From Neospora caninum Liverpool (taxonomy: Eukaryota > Apicomplexa > Conoidasida > Eucoccidiorida > Sarcocystidae), in the NCBI RefSeq assembly GCF_000208865.1, contig NC_018396.1:3467101-3531100 (forward strand): 64,000 bases of DNA, given 5' to 3'. Below are positions 20,002 through 32,600 of the stretch, in pieces. The notes under the pieces are model-generated. The model did no database searches, was not told the DNA's origin, and worked only from the letters and a program-made list of their open reading frames with translations. The position numbers and the translations under genes were made by a program. Every line of letters begins with the position of its first letter. Position 1 is the stretch's first letter.

Positions 20002-23000
20002 TCACCGCAAGGCTGCCGCCCGCTGTTTCAGCAGTTCCAGAACGGCGGCTTGGCCGAACGTCAGGCGCACGTCGTCGCCGGGTCTCTCTGGCGCCGGCGG
20101 TTCGTCTCCTCTGTCGGCCGCCGACGCGGCGCAGCGCTCTTCGCTCGCCCCTCCTCGGCGGGCGAAGTCCAGGCCAGGCCTTGCGCGCGCGTCCGGGTGC
20201 GCTCTGCGGCCTTGGCCGTCGCTGTCTTCGCTCCCGCTCGTCGCCGCGTGCTTGACTCTCTCGCTCTCGCGTTCGCGGAGAAGGTGGCGAACCAACTCGT
20301 TCTTCAGCGTCTCCAGGTTCTGTTCTCGGTTCTCCCGCGACGACGACTCGAACCCGTGCGCGGACTCTGCGTCTCTCCCAGTCCGCCCCGCGCGCTCCCG
20401 GTCCTCGTGGCCCTCAAGCAGACCTCCGCGGCCAAACAACGCGCTGGTGAGACTGGACAGGGACGGCGGCCGACCCGCTCCGCTCACGGCTTCGCCCAGG
20501 CGCCTGAGCAGCAAATGGTGTTGCGTCGCAGCCGAAGCCTGAGCGATCGCCGCAGAAAACGCCGAGTGTCCTTTTACCGGCGCTCCCGCCGCGCCGGACG
20601 CGTGCGTCGCAGCCACAGACAGTTGACGCGAAGCGAGCGGCGCGTCGGCAAGGCGGGGCGCGTGGCCGGGGAGCGCAGCGGCGACGCCCCGCGCACCACA
20701 GCCCGGCGGGATGCATGCAAACTGAGAGCCGGACGAGGAGACGGAGACGCGTCTGTCTTCTCGCCTCCGCGTCAGTAGCGTTGACGTCCCGCGAGGCACG
20801 TCAGGAGTGTCGTCGGAGTTCTTCGACGACGCATCCGACGCCAGACAGACCGGAGGTCCGCCGTTTCCCTCCCGCGCCTCCAAGTGTCGAAACGGCCCCT
20901 CGCCGACGTCCGCGCTCCCCGTCGCGGTCTGCGCGCCGTCTCCTACGCGCGAAGCAGCCGACGCGTCGCGGCGACGCAGGCTCGCGTTCTGAGGCGACAG
21001 GGAAGCGTCCGACTCGTCCTCGCCGCCCTCTTCCCGTTCGGTGCCTTCTGCCCCGGCAGACGAGTTCGCGTCGTCCTTCTCGTCTCGCGCGAGAGATGGG
21101 CAGTGCAGGAGCTCCAAGTGACGCCAGAGCTGCTCGGCCATGTCGCGCACCAGCTGAGGAGAGAAAGAGGGGACAGCACACGCACAACAGAAGAACGGAT
21201 TTTTAGAACGTTATAACAGGGTTTTACGAAACGGAGTTGCCGCGTTAGAATGAACAGACAAGCACTTAAAAGCCGGTTCGACAGACACTAGAAGGACTTC
21301 AAGTATAATAGCCCGTAGGTCGGACACGCGTGATTCCAGATGAAAGGCCGGTCAATTAGGGTTTATTCTTAATTTTTTGAAAACAGATACGCGGCGCACG
21401 ACCTCGAGACACGAGGACAGTGAGAGACGTCCGCGGTTCGGAAGAGCACAGACACGAAACGAGGGCGGGAAACCGGAAACACTCAAAAAGAATCCGGGTC
21501 AAAACGACAGAAAAGACTCGTCAAAGCGGCGAGCTGACGAACGCGGCGCCTCTGCGTCGGAAGGTGGACTGCCTCGAGAGCGAGGGGCGCCGAACAAAGA
21601 GAGACAACCCGAGACAGACGCAGCCAAAAGACGCGTGGACGGAGACAGAGTGCGGAGACAGGGGCCAGCCCACCTCAGCTTCTCCTCTTCCGGCGAAGCC
21701 TTTCGCTCGCCACTCTTGTTCTTCGTCTTCTTCCTCTGCGCGTCCTCGTCTCGCGTCCTCGTCGGTGCCGTCTTCCTCCTCGTCTTTCTCGCGCTCTTCC
21801 TCCGACGCCTCCACGTCGCCATCCTTCTCGTCTTCGCCCTCCTTCTCTCGCTCTGTTTCGGCCTCGTCGCCATCGACTTGGTCTTTTCCTGGCGACGTGT
21901 TCTCTTCACTTCCCCGTTTCTCTCCCTCTTCCGCGACCTGCCTCCGCTGAGCCCCGGCATCGCCTCCCTCGCTCTTCACCCGCGTCAGCCCCGCTCCTTC
22001 GTGCGCTCCACGCGCCTCGACGCTCCCTCCCTCTTCCTCCCCTCGGCCCTGAGTCCCCGGCCCCGGCGGCGTCTCTGTCTCCCTGCTCCCGCACTCTTCT
22101 GACTCGTTCTCCTTCTCTTCCCGGGAATCTCCTCCTCTCGGGCCTTCACTCTCTTTCTCTCCGGCCTGGCTTCCAGCACGCAGTCTGGACTGGCGCGGGC
22201 GCCGCTGCTCCAGGAGCATCTTACGCTGTCTCCGCTGCGCAACGGCGCGCTTACCGCCCGCATGCGCGGCTTCTCCCCTGAGACGCTCGCGCGGGTCCAT
22301 GCCCAGACGCGGCGCAGACTTTGCGCCGTGGCTAGGGCCGGGTGAGCCTGCGGTCGCCGCGCGCGCTTCCCAGGAAGGCGGCGCGCGATGGCAGGCGCCG
22401 GTCGCGGCCGGAAAGTCGCGCAGTCCAGGCTTCTTCCCCACAACCCCGGATTTTGCGCCGCCGCGGCCTTTGGAGACACATCCCAGTCCAGCGGACGCGA
22501 GTGCGGCGGTGGGGAAGAGACCCAGGCGCTCGAGGGCGTCCAGTTCGTTGCCCCAGCGGTTCATGGCCAGCGCTCGAGAGCTCGACGAGAGCCAGGCGAG
22601 GACGGGGAACGGCCATACCTTTTTGATGCGTGCGTGGAAGTAGATCAGCTTCTTGAGGAGCGGCAGGGGAAGCAGAACAGACAGTTGGTTCAGCGTCTTC
22701 ACGGGCACGTCAAAATCGCCCTGGTACTTCCAAAAGTATCGCCGACACCACGTCGCGTCCCGGTTCGCATAGAGCCGCTCAAAGACTGCCTGCTGGAGCG
22801 CCTCCTCCTCAGCGTTCTCTGCAAACGGCAGGAGAAACGCGGGCGAAGGAAACGCCTGAGCAGACGCGGCCGAAAGAGGCGACGCCGGGGGCTGGGGGAG
22901 CGCCCCGCGCAGCACGAGCCGCACAGGCACGCGGAACGGAGTCGAGACAAGAGGCGAGGAAGGAGGCACGGGCAGGGGCGGCGGCAACGGATGCAACAGA

Positions 23001-25050
23001 CTGTCTCGGAGAACGTCGTCGGACGGGGGCGACGAGCTCAAGGACGAGGCGTCGGCGTCTCCTGAGGCATCCACAGACGTCCCGGAGACCGACGGAGTGT
23101 CCTTCTCGGACGCGCAAGGCTCCTCCTGCTTCACCAGACTGGCCGCGCTCCCGTTCGCGTCCTTCGCCGCGTCAGGCGCACCGTCGAGGTCGGTTGGCGG
23201 CGCCTCGGGTTCGCCTCTGCTCTTCACTTTTTTCTCCAGGAGACTGTCCGTGAGGTCCTCGTCTCCAGGAGGTCCGGCCTTCCCCGGCGCGGCGTCGCCT
23301 GCGTTCTCCGTCTTGGGTTGCGCCGAGCGAAGGCAGTCTCTCTCTTCTTTCCTCTGGATGTACACGTGGAACTTCTCGATCACGTGGCGCAGCAGCGGCC
23401 GGTACCGCCCACAGAGCAAGTGGAACCTGAGCGACTCTTCGCACAGCTTCGTCATCCAGCGACTGTCGACAAAATCCCGGACGCGGAGGCCTCCTCCCGG
23501 AGCCGGGGCGAGGTGGTGACCGTTCAGGTTGCCCTGGCCTCCGCTGCTCGGCCCAGAGTCTTTGCTCTCGAAAGCCCGCGCGACACTCTCGCGCCGGCTC
23601 TGATGGTCTTCGAACGCGCCGGGGGTTGCCAAAGCGTCCACCCGAGGCCTCGCCGTCGGCCGTTCGTCTTCCCCGCCGCGGCTCGCGTCCGACGCAGAAG
23701 AAGGGTTCGGAGACAATGGCCTTTTTTTCGGCCGGGCGAAACACAGCTCGTCGACGCTCCCCGACGCACTGTCTAGACAGCCGGCGCTCTCCTTCAAAGG
23801 CAGGCGCTGCGGAAACCGCTCCGCGCAGGTTCCCGCCTTGCGAGCGAGGTCGGCGAGCGCCTTGCCGTTGGAGACGCTCTCCGGGCCGTCCGCCCCCCTG
23901 GAAACCGCAGACTCCTCGGGAGACGCGCCAAAGTCGTCGAGCGGCTCTGGAGACGCAGCCGCGATGGGGCCCAAACCATTGGTGCACGGCGAACTCGCCT
24001 TCGAGCCGCGAGTCGCTGGAGTTGACGGCGTGTCGAGCTCGTCGCTGAGAAAAAAGCAGACAGATCGGACGCCACAACGGCAGTCTCCATGCTGCGTGGG
24101 AGACGGGGGGCAACGAATGAGGAGACCGACGCCCAAGACAGACGGACCAAAGGACTCCACGCAAACCCGCAGCTAGAGACGCTCGAGGCGCACTCACAAC
24201 CCCTTCAAAAAACCGAAAAGCGCTTTTGACCCAAAGACGAACGCTTACGTATCTCAGGACACGTGGATCTCTAGCCATATATCCATATCCATTAAATATA
24301 AATATATGTAGTATATGTATATGTGTGTATATATAGATATATGTATATATGTATAGTCACATATGTATATATATATATACGTATATATATGTATATGTAT
24401 GTATATATAGATATATGTATATGTGTATGTATATGTGTATATATATGCATATATAATATATGGTGGCGGCTCCTGGGGTCCAACCGAACCTACGGACACG
24501 TGGGCCGTATCGAGCCACGACAGGCGAAACTCTCCAGAGGAAGCGGTCGCCAACAGAGTGGGGCTGTGCGCGCGCGAATGGATCCACTTGAGCTTATCCC
24601 GACAAAAGGCACGCACACACAAGAAGAGACGAGTGTTCGTGTCGAGGGACACAGGAAAGGCGCGAAGCGTGCATAGCGCGCGAAGCAGCCTGTGTCGATC
24701 GGATGTATTGACTGGTCGCGCCGTGTACAGGCGTACTTTGGAGACAGTTTGACGAAGCCTTCACGTGTCTGAGAGATTTCGTCCTGGGTTGCATCTGCAA
24801 GGTCCGACGCCTCGTCGCTGTAGCCTCCGTCTTCCGCCTCTAGCTGGTCCTTGCCGGCTTCTCTTCGGCGCCTCTCCGGTCTGTCGACTGCTTTCCAGGT
24901 CAGAGAAAGCGTGCCTGCGCCGCGCTTGGTGCCGCGCGAAGACGTCGGAGACGTTGGAGACGGGAAAGACGGGAAAGGCGGAGGCGAAGGCGGGGGGCTG
25001 TGGAGCGTGCGCGACGGCCCCGAGGGCTCGGCGCCCGACCCAGTGTCCAT
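20002..25050 (-). CDS. Large charged, probably nuclear protein, three exons (hypothetical)
   Basis: Proposed CDS complement(join(20002..21153, 21674..24044, 24737..25050)), about 1278 residues. Exon 1 starts at ATG 25050 and ends CCAAA|GTACGC in phase 2. Exon 2 follows TTTTTTCTCAG in matching phase and ends GAG|GTGGGC in phase 0. Exon 3 follows CTCTCCTCAG in phase 0. I do not recognise the family. Two ordered helical blocks stand out: about 291-340 (around RWMTKLCEESLRFHLLCGRY) and about 515-615 (WCRRYFWKYQGDFDVPVKTL and the following Leu/Lys-rich helix). Between and around them is low-complexity sequence: ARPKKRPLSP, a possible nuclear localisation signal near 210, Arg-rich about 690-720, and a long Glu/Asp-rich region about 765-890. 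Exon 3 has a short coiled coil (ETLKNELVRHLLRERE). Two folded islands in disordered charged linkers suggest a chromatin or RNA-complex scaffold, but this is inference. Intron 1 carries a TA microsatellite. Confidence 0.6.
24276..24463. repeat. TA/TATG microsatellite in intron 1 of the nuclear gene
   Basis: About 190 bp of TATA, TATG and TGTA units lying wholly inside the proposed 24045-24736 intron. Confidence 0.85.
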
Positions 25051-28000
25051 TGAACCGAGGAGGGAGAGCGGAGAGCCAAGAGGCGCGCCGGGGAAACGGT
25101 TCAGAGACCCGAGGGTGGAGACGGAAAAGGTTTGCGCTCGGCAAGCGAACGAGCGAGAGTCCCCGAGACGTCGGTCTCGCTCGACTCCCGCGGCGGGGCG
25201 GTCAGGCCTGGTGGCAGCCGCGGGGCGGGAACGTCGCGGAGTGGAAAGGTTCTGGGCAAGGCGACTTTTTCGAAAAGCGTCACGGGGAAGCGCGAAGGCG
25301 CGGAGAGGCTACGAAAACAAATGACAGCGCGAGTCGGTCAAAAGACGGACAAAGTATCTTGCGGTTGGGCAGCGGGCTGCTGCATGACATTTAGCGTGAC
25401 ACACGAATGACAGCGGATTTTACCGAAAACGCAGGCTCCACCTGCGCAAGGCGAAACGGGAGACTAGGTGTGAAGCGCCGATGACGCCGGAAAGGAGGCA
25501 CGAGAGGAACCGCGGGAGGAGTGAAACCGCCGGTGGGTCAGGAAACGACTCGACACGAAGTTGCATGTCGGGTGCGGGGGAACGCGCAGGCGCGTTGTCG
25601 CCAGGAAGAGATTGGGTGAGGAAACGCCACAAGAACCGAGCAAGCAAGAGGCAACGTCGAACAGCCGAGAGAGTCGGGACGGAGGCGAGGGTACGAAGTG
25701 GAGACGAGGCGCAGCGAAGACACTCGACAGGCACGGTTGGCGGTGCCCACAGAAATTGCCTTTCGCCGGCGTGAAAACGGAACGGCAGAAAAGGATAAGA
25801 CAAGGCCGAAGAAGCGGGCGAGGAGGAGCTATCGCACGCGTGACTCGACACAGCCACGTTTCTCCGAGGAGACACACGTGTGTGGTGTAGGCGCGCGGTC
25901 TGGGTCTTGGCGTCGCAGTTTGTGCGAGAAAGAAGGAAGCGCTCCCCTTCCGACTGGTGAAGCGACTAAAAAGACGGCGGGAGAGTCCCAGCGCTCAGAA
26001 GAGAAAAAATACGATTCCCCGGCGTGGAAAGGCGAGAGGTATCCCGCCGCTTCGCGTTTCCAAAAGCCCGTTGTCTTGTCGTGCGCTGGCGCCTGCCGCG
26101 GGCTACCTATGCTTGCTGGGGAAAGAAAATCGAGGCAGGCTCGGCAAGAACCACCTGATCGGCCGCACGCGATGCGCGTTTCGCTTTCGTTCCAGAATGT
26201 GTGGAAGGGAGGGGCCTTCGACACTCGCGACTCCCGCTTTCGCCGGAAGAAACGAAGAAAAGCGGCTGATTCAAAGAGCGTCGCAAACTCCCAATGCAAC
26301 GGACAGCGTGACGCCACACGCGAGAAACCGAGCCCCCGATCAAGGAGCGGGGAGAAGAGAGAAGACGTCGACAGACCCCCGGGATAGTGAGTTAGGTCCT
26401 GTCCTATTCCAGCGAGAGAGAAGCACTCGACTGCTCGCAGTCACCGACCGCGCTCCGCCTCCCCCGCCCGCGCGCAGCTTGGGGAGGCTCGCCGTCGCCG
26501 TATACGCGAGGTTTCGCTGTCTCAGTTAGCCGACACTCGAATTTACCTCGGATCGAGCGAACGACGCCGGCATGCGTGGCGTCGGTTCGCTTACACCAGT
26601 TGCTTGGTTCTGTAAAAAACCGCGTCTCGGCAAACCATCGACCATCCGATTCGCGGAGCCCGAGAAGGGCGTCGTCGGGGAGAAGCTGGCAGGGTGTTTC
26701 CGTCGGCGAAGGACGGGAAGCGCAGAGCAAGACACGTGGAAGACGAGAGCTCCTCCTCTCTTTCCCGCTCGCTCCGGTCCCTCCGCTGCCGGTTCTCTCG
26801 GAATCGTCTCACGAGAGAGGAGAGTGCGCCTCCTCCACCAAATACGTGCCTGGATACGCGCGGAGTCGCGTTCCAGTGCTTCACAGAAAACGCAGAGCCA
26901 CACAGGACACGGTCGAGTCCAGAAGCCCCCCACGGCTAGTTGGGTCCTCTGGAGCAGCAGAGAAAACTTCAGACACTCTGCAGGGAGGACCGCGTCCCGA
27001 GACGCTTTCGCTCTTGGAGGTCAGCCAGGCCGTGAAACTTTCTCGACGTGGTGTCTTCCGCTGGCCCCCGGGCGCCGCTTGAGTTCCACGCGTTTCTGTT
27101 TCTCTCGCCACTCCCACGCTCACTCCCTTAGGTGTGCACTGAGGCGAAAATCGACGTGTCGTCTCCTGTAGACACAGCGGCGGTTGAACAAGTCTTTTTT
27201 CAGAAGTGGTGGTCAGCAGAGGCGGACCCGCAGCGCCGAGCAGCACAACGGGCGTTCTCGAGGAAGCGAGACTTAACCGGAAGACCGATCCTTTCACTCT
27301 ACAGGAGGTAGCGAGCGATGTTGTGCGTTGCTGTCCGCAGCAGTCGGCTGTACAAAACAAGCGAAGAGAATTTGCTTCTGTGTGGCCGACACGCTCTGAG
27401 TACTGTACGGCTAGCCAGTCGCGACGCCACTCAGGGGCTCCTAGAGCCGGTTTCCGCTGCGTTTTTCACCGACTCCTAACAGCGAACCGGTACGGCTGCT
27501 GTACGAAGAAAAGCAACGAGGGATGCAGCGCCGGCCAAGCCGATAGGGGAGCGAACCGCATGAGACTCGCACGTGACCCGTCACGTCCCGCACCGCGAAG
27601 AATCGTGCACTCGCTTCGGTACCTTTGGAAGCAACGGTACGAGAGGCGGAGGTTTCTTCGACGCATTTACTGCGCGAGACACCCGCCTTAGTTCTGAAAG
27701 GCCCGCGGGGGAAACTACGCTTGTATACCATGCTGAGAAGTCGATTAAGTCTCCAACGAAAAGCGCCAGCATGTGCACAGCATCCTAGGACTGTGTCTGG
27801 AGTTGGACACACACACTCAGTTGAGAACTGGGTGGTAGGCGCACGTGTTTGCTGATGCATTCGGCCTGTCAGCAGGCAACAAATCGCGGCCGTGTTATGG
27901 CCGTCGTAGAAAGGATCGAATCGGCCGATCGGCAGGCAATGTCTCCGCACTCTCTACAGAGTAAGCACGCAGCCACAATGGGGCCCCGACCGCAACCGCC

Positions 28001-28256
28001 CCCGGACTCGTCAAATGCAGAGAGGTATACCGATAATGCACTCCTCGTGTCATTTCTGGATCTGTGCTCTTGTCCTGCCTCTATGCCGCAATACACACCG
28101 CTATGTATACGGCTATTCGTACCGGCGCTTAGAGTCCTCTAACTCCAGGAACCAAGAGAACTGCAGCGCATCAAATTCCAAGGATAGAGCCGAAGCTGCT
28201 TTCCTTTGTGTCAATTCATCTTGGGCGAGCTGGAGCAAGAGGAGTTTAGGCTACGT

Positions 28257-28277
28257 CCCCCCCCCCCCACCCCCCCC
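28257..28277. repeat. Poly-C tract C12-A-C8
   Basis: Plus strand reads twelve C, one A, eight C, and is then followed directly by AGACAGCG. The pyrimidine run plus AG resembles a 3' splice site, but no exon was recognised downstream. Confidence 0.9.
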
Positions 28278-28610
28278 AGACAGCGAATGTTCGGTTGGTG
28301 TGGCGTCGGTATTCCCTTGGTTTTTTTCAAGAAAAAGCCGGTGAGGCTGCTGTTCGCGTTTCGTTCTTCTCTGTGTCTGCTTCGCCCCTCTGCAGTGGCC
28401 TTCCTGATTTGGCGAACAAGATATCTGCTCCTCCTTGCTGACGAGGGCGTTTGTCCTTTGCCCTTTTTTCAGAGCGTGGAGCCTGAGTTGTGTGTGCGCC
28501 CGTATTGTGGAACTTTTCGGGTCACCGTGAGCGGTGCTTTTCGAAGAGGGAAGCTGTCGTGCTGCACGCGCAGCAAGCGGGTACATTTTCCGGCTGTCGT
28601 CGCGTAAGCT

Positions 28611-28810
28611 GTTTCTGGTTCCTCTGTATATCAGGTAGGGTAGACTGCGTCGCGGATCCACGGAGGAACTGTAAGCGTCTACATGTCGTGCCCTTAACCG
28701 GCGCGTGGTTTCTGGTTCCTCTGTGTATCAGGTAGGGTAGACTGCGTCGAGGATCCACGGAGGAACTGTAAGCGTCTACATGTCGTGTCTTTAACCGGTG
28801 CGTGGTTTTT
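28611..28810. repeat. 97-bp tandem duplication
   Basis: Two nearly identical 97-bp units at 28611-28707 and 28708-28804, each starting GTTTCTGGTTCCTCTGT and containing GGATCCACGGAGGAACTGT. A third copy starts at 28805 but fades within a few bases. Units differ by a handful of substitutions. The whole is in apparently non-coding sequence. Confidence 0.9.
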
Positions 28811-29657
28811 GGTGCTAAATTGGTGGCCTTTCCAGGCGCTGGACGAGCGCGCAGCGTCTCCTGGAGCAGTGTGCCTTACTCCAGCAAACTGACAGAGAGC
28901 AAAGCGGCAGGCGAGGAAATGGTAATTTGGCGCGGCGATATTTTGCTCCACTCGCGGGGCAAGGTTTGGCTTCTAGAGAGAGAGGAGAGAGACTGTGCGA
29001 AAAGGCACAAAAACAACCACCGCGTGCGGTCAACCGACCCACAAAAACGGACTCGACACTGACGGCCTAAAACGACTTCGTTTTTGTCGCAAGCACACTC
29101 ATGCCTCTCTACCCTGAGACAGCGATAATGGACACACATACAGAAAACCCGCGAATCGATGAACAGCAGGGTTCCTGCACGCTGTGAAAGCTTGGTCCTT
29201 CCATGGACCTTTTTCGCTCGATGCTTCTGGCCTCTCAGGAGGCCTGGATATCCCAGATCGACAGCCGCTGAAGACCTCGTCGTCTGCCAAGAAAAAGAGC
29301 ACAAAGAAAGCCAAAGGAATATTTAGGCGTTTTCGGCCCAACCACCCCAACGAACCATGGGAATGCACAACTCTAATGTTGAAATTCGCCGGAGCAAACC
29401 GGTTTTAGCCTCGGTTTTGTTCCGACCTAATACATATCCACCTGGGCCAGGATTTGGGAAGAAGGCGTAAAGGCAGACGACGAGAGGGCGAAGCAGTTTG
29501 AACTTGCCTCAAGCATGCCTCAAGATACGCACTCAGAGAGACTCGACACACAGCGGGAGGGCGGCGCCGTTCGCTACGCTCTCGACTCGAGGGAGGCCTC
29601 GACGTCTCTCACGCTGAGGAAAGAGATGCACTACGCTCCCCGTCGAAACACATGCCT

Positions 29658-32600
29658 TCATCTTGCGATTCCGCACCTGACTTCATTCGAGGCGAGAGAA
29701 AACAAAAAAGCCGCAGTGGCGAGAGTGCCGACGAGAACGACGTTGCTCAACTGTTGGAGGAAGGGAGCGAAAGAGGGGGAGTTGAAGGGGAGGACTCGCG
29801 CTGCCCGCCGGATCCTGCGAGGGGAGACGGCCCGAGGAAAAAGATGACTGGAACACGGTGGGAGAGACCGGAACGAAGGGAACCTCGTCTCTGATTATAT
29901 ATGTGTGCTGTGGGCCTACACGTTTCGTTCCAGAGGAAAGCGCGAGACACTCCGTGTCTCCTCAACGCGCTCTCACAGCCGCCGGCGCGTCACGTCAGCG
30001 AGACGGCGGCGCAAAGAGCTCGGCGCGAAAAAGAAGAGTTCGCCTGCTGAGCAGTTCCACGGCCCGTGCACGATCTGTTGGACACAAGATTCCGGCATCT
30101 CTCCGTTTCTTCTCTGCGGCGCCCGACCTTTCGACGGGCGAACGGCAACACCTTCTGCAGACTCCAACCGAGAACTTGCGTTGCGTGACGCGGCGTCTCA
30201 CCAGAGAATCTTTTCCCGCAGAGAAACGCCTCCGAGGGTCTGAAGGGCGAGGCGTCTCTGGTCGGCGTTGCCCAGAAAGATCCACAGCAGGGCGCAGGTC
30301 GGATTCTTCTCGCTCCGGCCGTCGCCAGGTTCAGCCGTCGTCTTTCGTTTTCCTTCGGGCCCGACAGTCGCAGCAGACGGGGAAGAGTCGGGAGTGGAGT
30401 CGCGGCTTGGCGGCCAGGCCTCCGATGCATGCGGGGACGGCGCGCAGCTCTCCGATCCGCTCGCCCCCTGGCCGGCTTCTTCGGGCCTTCGCGATGCAGA
30501 GCAAGACGACGCAGAGGCCGGAGCAGGGGCTGAGAACAAAGGCGCGTTCGGCGTCTCGAGGGACGGGGCCGCGTTGCGCACGCCGCTCGTGGCTGAAGGC
30601 CAGCACGGCGAAAAGGAAACGACAAAAGACGGTGAAAAAGCTCCTCGCTGCGGAGGCGGGATCCTGCGCCTTCTGTCCCGCCGTTGAAACGCATTTCCCT
30701 CTCAACGGACAAGCGTCCCTACACCTCAGGGGCTCCTCTGGACCTACACCTCACTCGGCTGTCTGTACGCCCCGTGTGACAAAACGCCGCGCGGTCACCC
30801 CACGAGCCGCCTCCTTTTTCATGCGTTTCCCCGTTCTCACTGTTTCCCATCCCCGTTCAGGCAGTTTCTCCTGAGTCGGCGCTGCGCGCGGACGGCTGCC
30901 TGACGCCTGTGAGCACGACTGCGGATCCGCGTAAACGTTTTGGAGTGCGTGTCCCACATCCAGGGACAAAGCGAGCGCCGCCCCATCTCAAGAATCCCCG
31001 ATGAGGCCAGGCGGAGAGCCGTCCCTCTGGCTGCGCGCCGCTCTAGGTTTGGACAGCTCGCGTCTCCGCAAAAACACAGCGACATGCGCCACAGAGAGAA
31101 AAACAACCGCAGGCGCTGCATGTCCTCTCACGAGTGCGTCGCTGCCCTGAGGTAGACTGGGCAACACGACTCTCTCGCGGCGCCGGGAACAGGCGAGACG
31201 CACCCGACGCGAGCGCTTCGTGCACTTACAGACGACGGAGCCGGAAGGCAGGAAGGGACTGTCGCGGCCGTGCTGCGCCTGCAGGAGGAGTAGGAGACTG
31301 CTGAACGCCACGAGGAGGAGAAGCCGCGCAGGAAGCCCGAGGAGGTCGAGGAGGCGAAACAACAGAGAACGCGACGGGTGCACGGCCTGCAAAAGCAAAC
31401 ACGCGCCGAGGACACGCACGAGACAATGGGAAGCCGCGTCACCACAGCGAGACACCCCCCGCGCGCCCCGAAGCTCCGAAATCGGGAGAATGCACTCCCT
31501 TTTGAACTGACAACGAAAGGGACAAACCACGGGCATTCGCGCCCCGCTGAGGCCACGCTTCCTCGAAAATATCCCGGCGTGGCTGAAGACGAGACTTCCG
31601 CGACGCCCCGACGCCACGGCCTCGCTGCGGTGTCTCCCCCGGCCAGCTACCGGCTGAGCACGGCGCCTCGCGCCCTGCAACTCGGAGGCGCGGAGGGGTT
31701 TGATCGCGGTTAACCGGTCCACGAGAAAGGCAACTGCACACCGACTCGAAACCGGAGAGCTACTGCTGGTGTCGTTTTCGGATTTGGGGTTGCGATCGCG
31801 CGGACCTGTGTAGGCGATCGCGGAGACACATCCGAGTCGCGCGGAGGACTGCGGGGGGGGGGGGGGGGGGGGTGTTTGCAGGTTTGTGGAGAGATCCCAA
31901 GAACCACCGGGACACGCCATCTGAGAGAGGCACGTACCGGTGAGGGCGACGCCGGAGAGGAGACAGGTGCTGAGGAAGGCGCGCCTGTTGCTGAGGACTT
32001 GGCTGCCTTCTTCTCTTCTGTTTGGGGCCGGTCCTCTGTCTGCGCTGACTCCTTGCTGGATACGGCGAGTACCGCCGACACCTGGGGAAAGCGGAGAAAA
32101 GGATCGCAGCGGAGGACAACGAACAGTTTTGGATTCACGTGCTGCGGCGGGCTCAGACGTCCAGCGGCGACAACGGTTCCCACGGCGACGAAACGCGCGG
32201 TTGTGCTGGGAAGCAAACGCCGCCTTTTTGTGGGGAACTCAAGGAGGTTTCCCGCTCCTAGGTGCCTGTCGAGATGTTGCTCAAGGAAGCGTCGATTCTG
32301 TTTAGATCCTTGAGGGACGCACAAAGGAGCTCAGGTTTTCTAGCCGGCATACCCTGACGATCCCCGTATCAGAGAGACGTTTAAAAAACCCGAGCCTCGG
32401 ACTCGGAATGGGCCGTCAAAAAGAGACACAGAAAAGGCCGCGTTTTCCTTTGAGCTCCGCACTGGACTCTGACCTGCGTCGCCAGCTTGGCGCGGCGAAG
32501 AAGAAGAAGTGCAGCGACGCAGGCGAGGAACAGGCGAAGCCCGCCAAAGCCGAGGGAACTCAAGGAGGTTTCGCTGATGAAGACCGAGATGGAAGGGGGA

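Larger units (their letters stand above)
25051..29657. other. 4.6 kb region with no supported gene
   Basis: Lies upstream of the minus-strand nuclear gene and downstream of the minus-strand TMEM161 gene. The first 1-1.5 kb is pyrimidine-rich on the minus strand, consistent with a leader. The rest has short frames on both strands without motifs. It contains a mixed poly-C run followed by AG (28257-28279) and a 97-bp tandem repeat (28611-28810). I see nothing that can be called coding with confidence. Confidence 0.45.

Noticed and set aside
21377..22102. 241-codon plus-strand frame rich in Phe/Leu/Ser
   Set aside because: It is the antisense shadow of the Glu-rich part of the nuclear gene and its intron 2.
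22302..22625. Possible intron inside the nuclear gene starting AAAAAG|GTATGG (minus strand)
   Set aside because: The donor is good, but the sequence beyond it (MNRWGNELDALERLGLFP) reads as ordinary protein in the same frame and no matching acceptor was compelling.
25698..27171. Plus-strand frames of about 200 codons in the 25.7-27.2 kb stretch
   Set aside because: Arg/Ser-rich without motifs, overlapping equally long minus frames. Consistent with a pyrimidine-rich leader of the minus-strand gene.
29858..30874. 338-codon plus-strand frame
   Set aside because: It lies antisense to TMEM161 exon 12, whose minus frame has matching splice phases and family similarity.
31740..31812. A 72-nt intron within TMEM161 exon 10
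   Set aside because: Phases would allow it, but it is very short and the exon is open throughout, so a single 198-nt exon is simpler.
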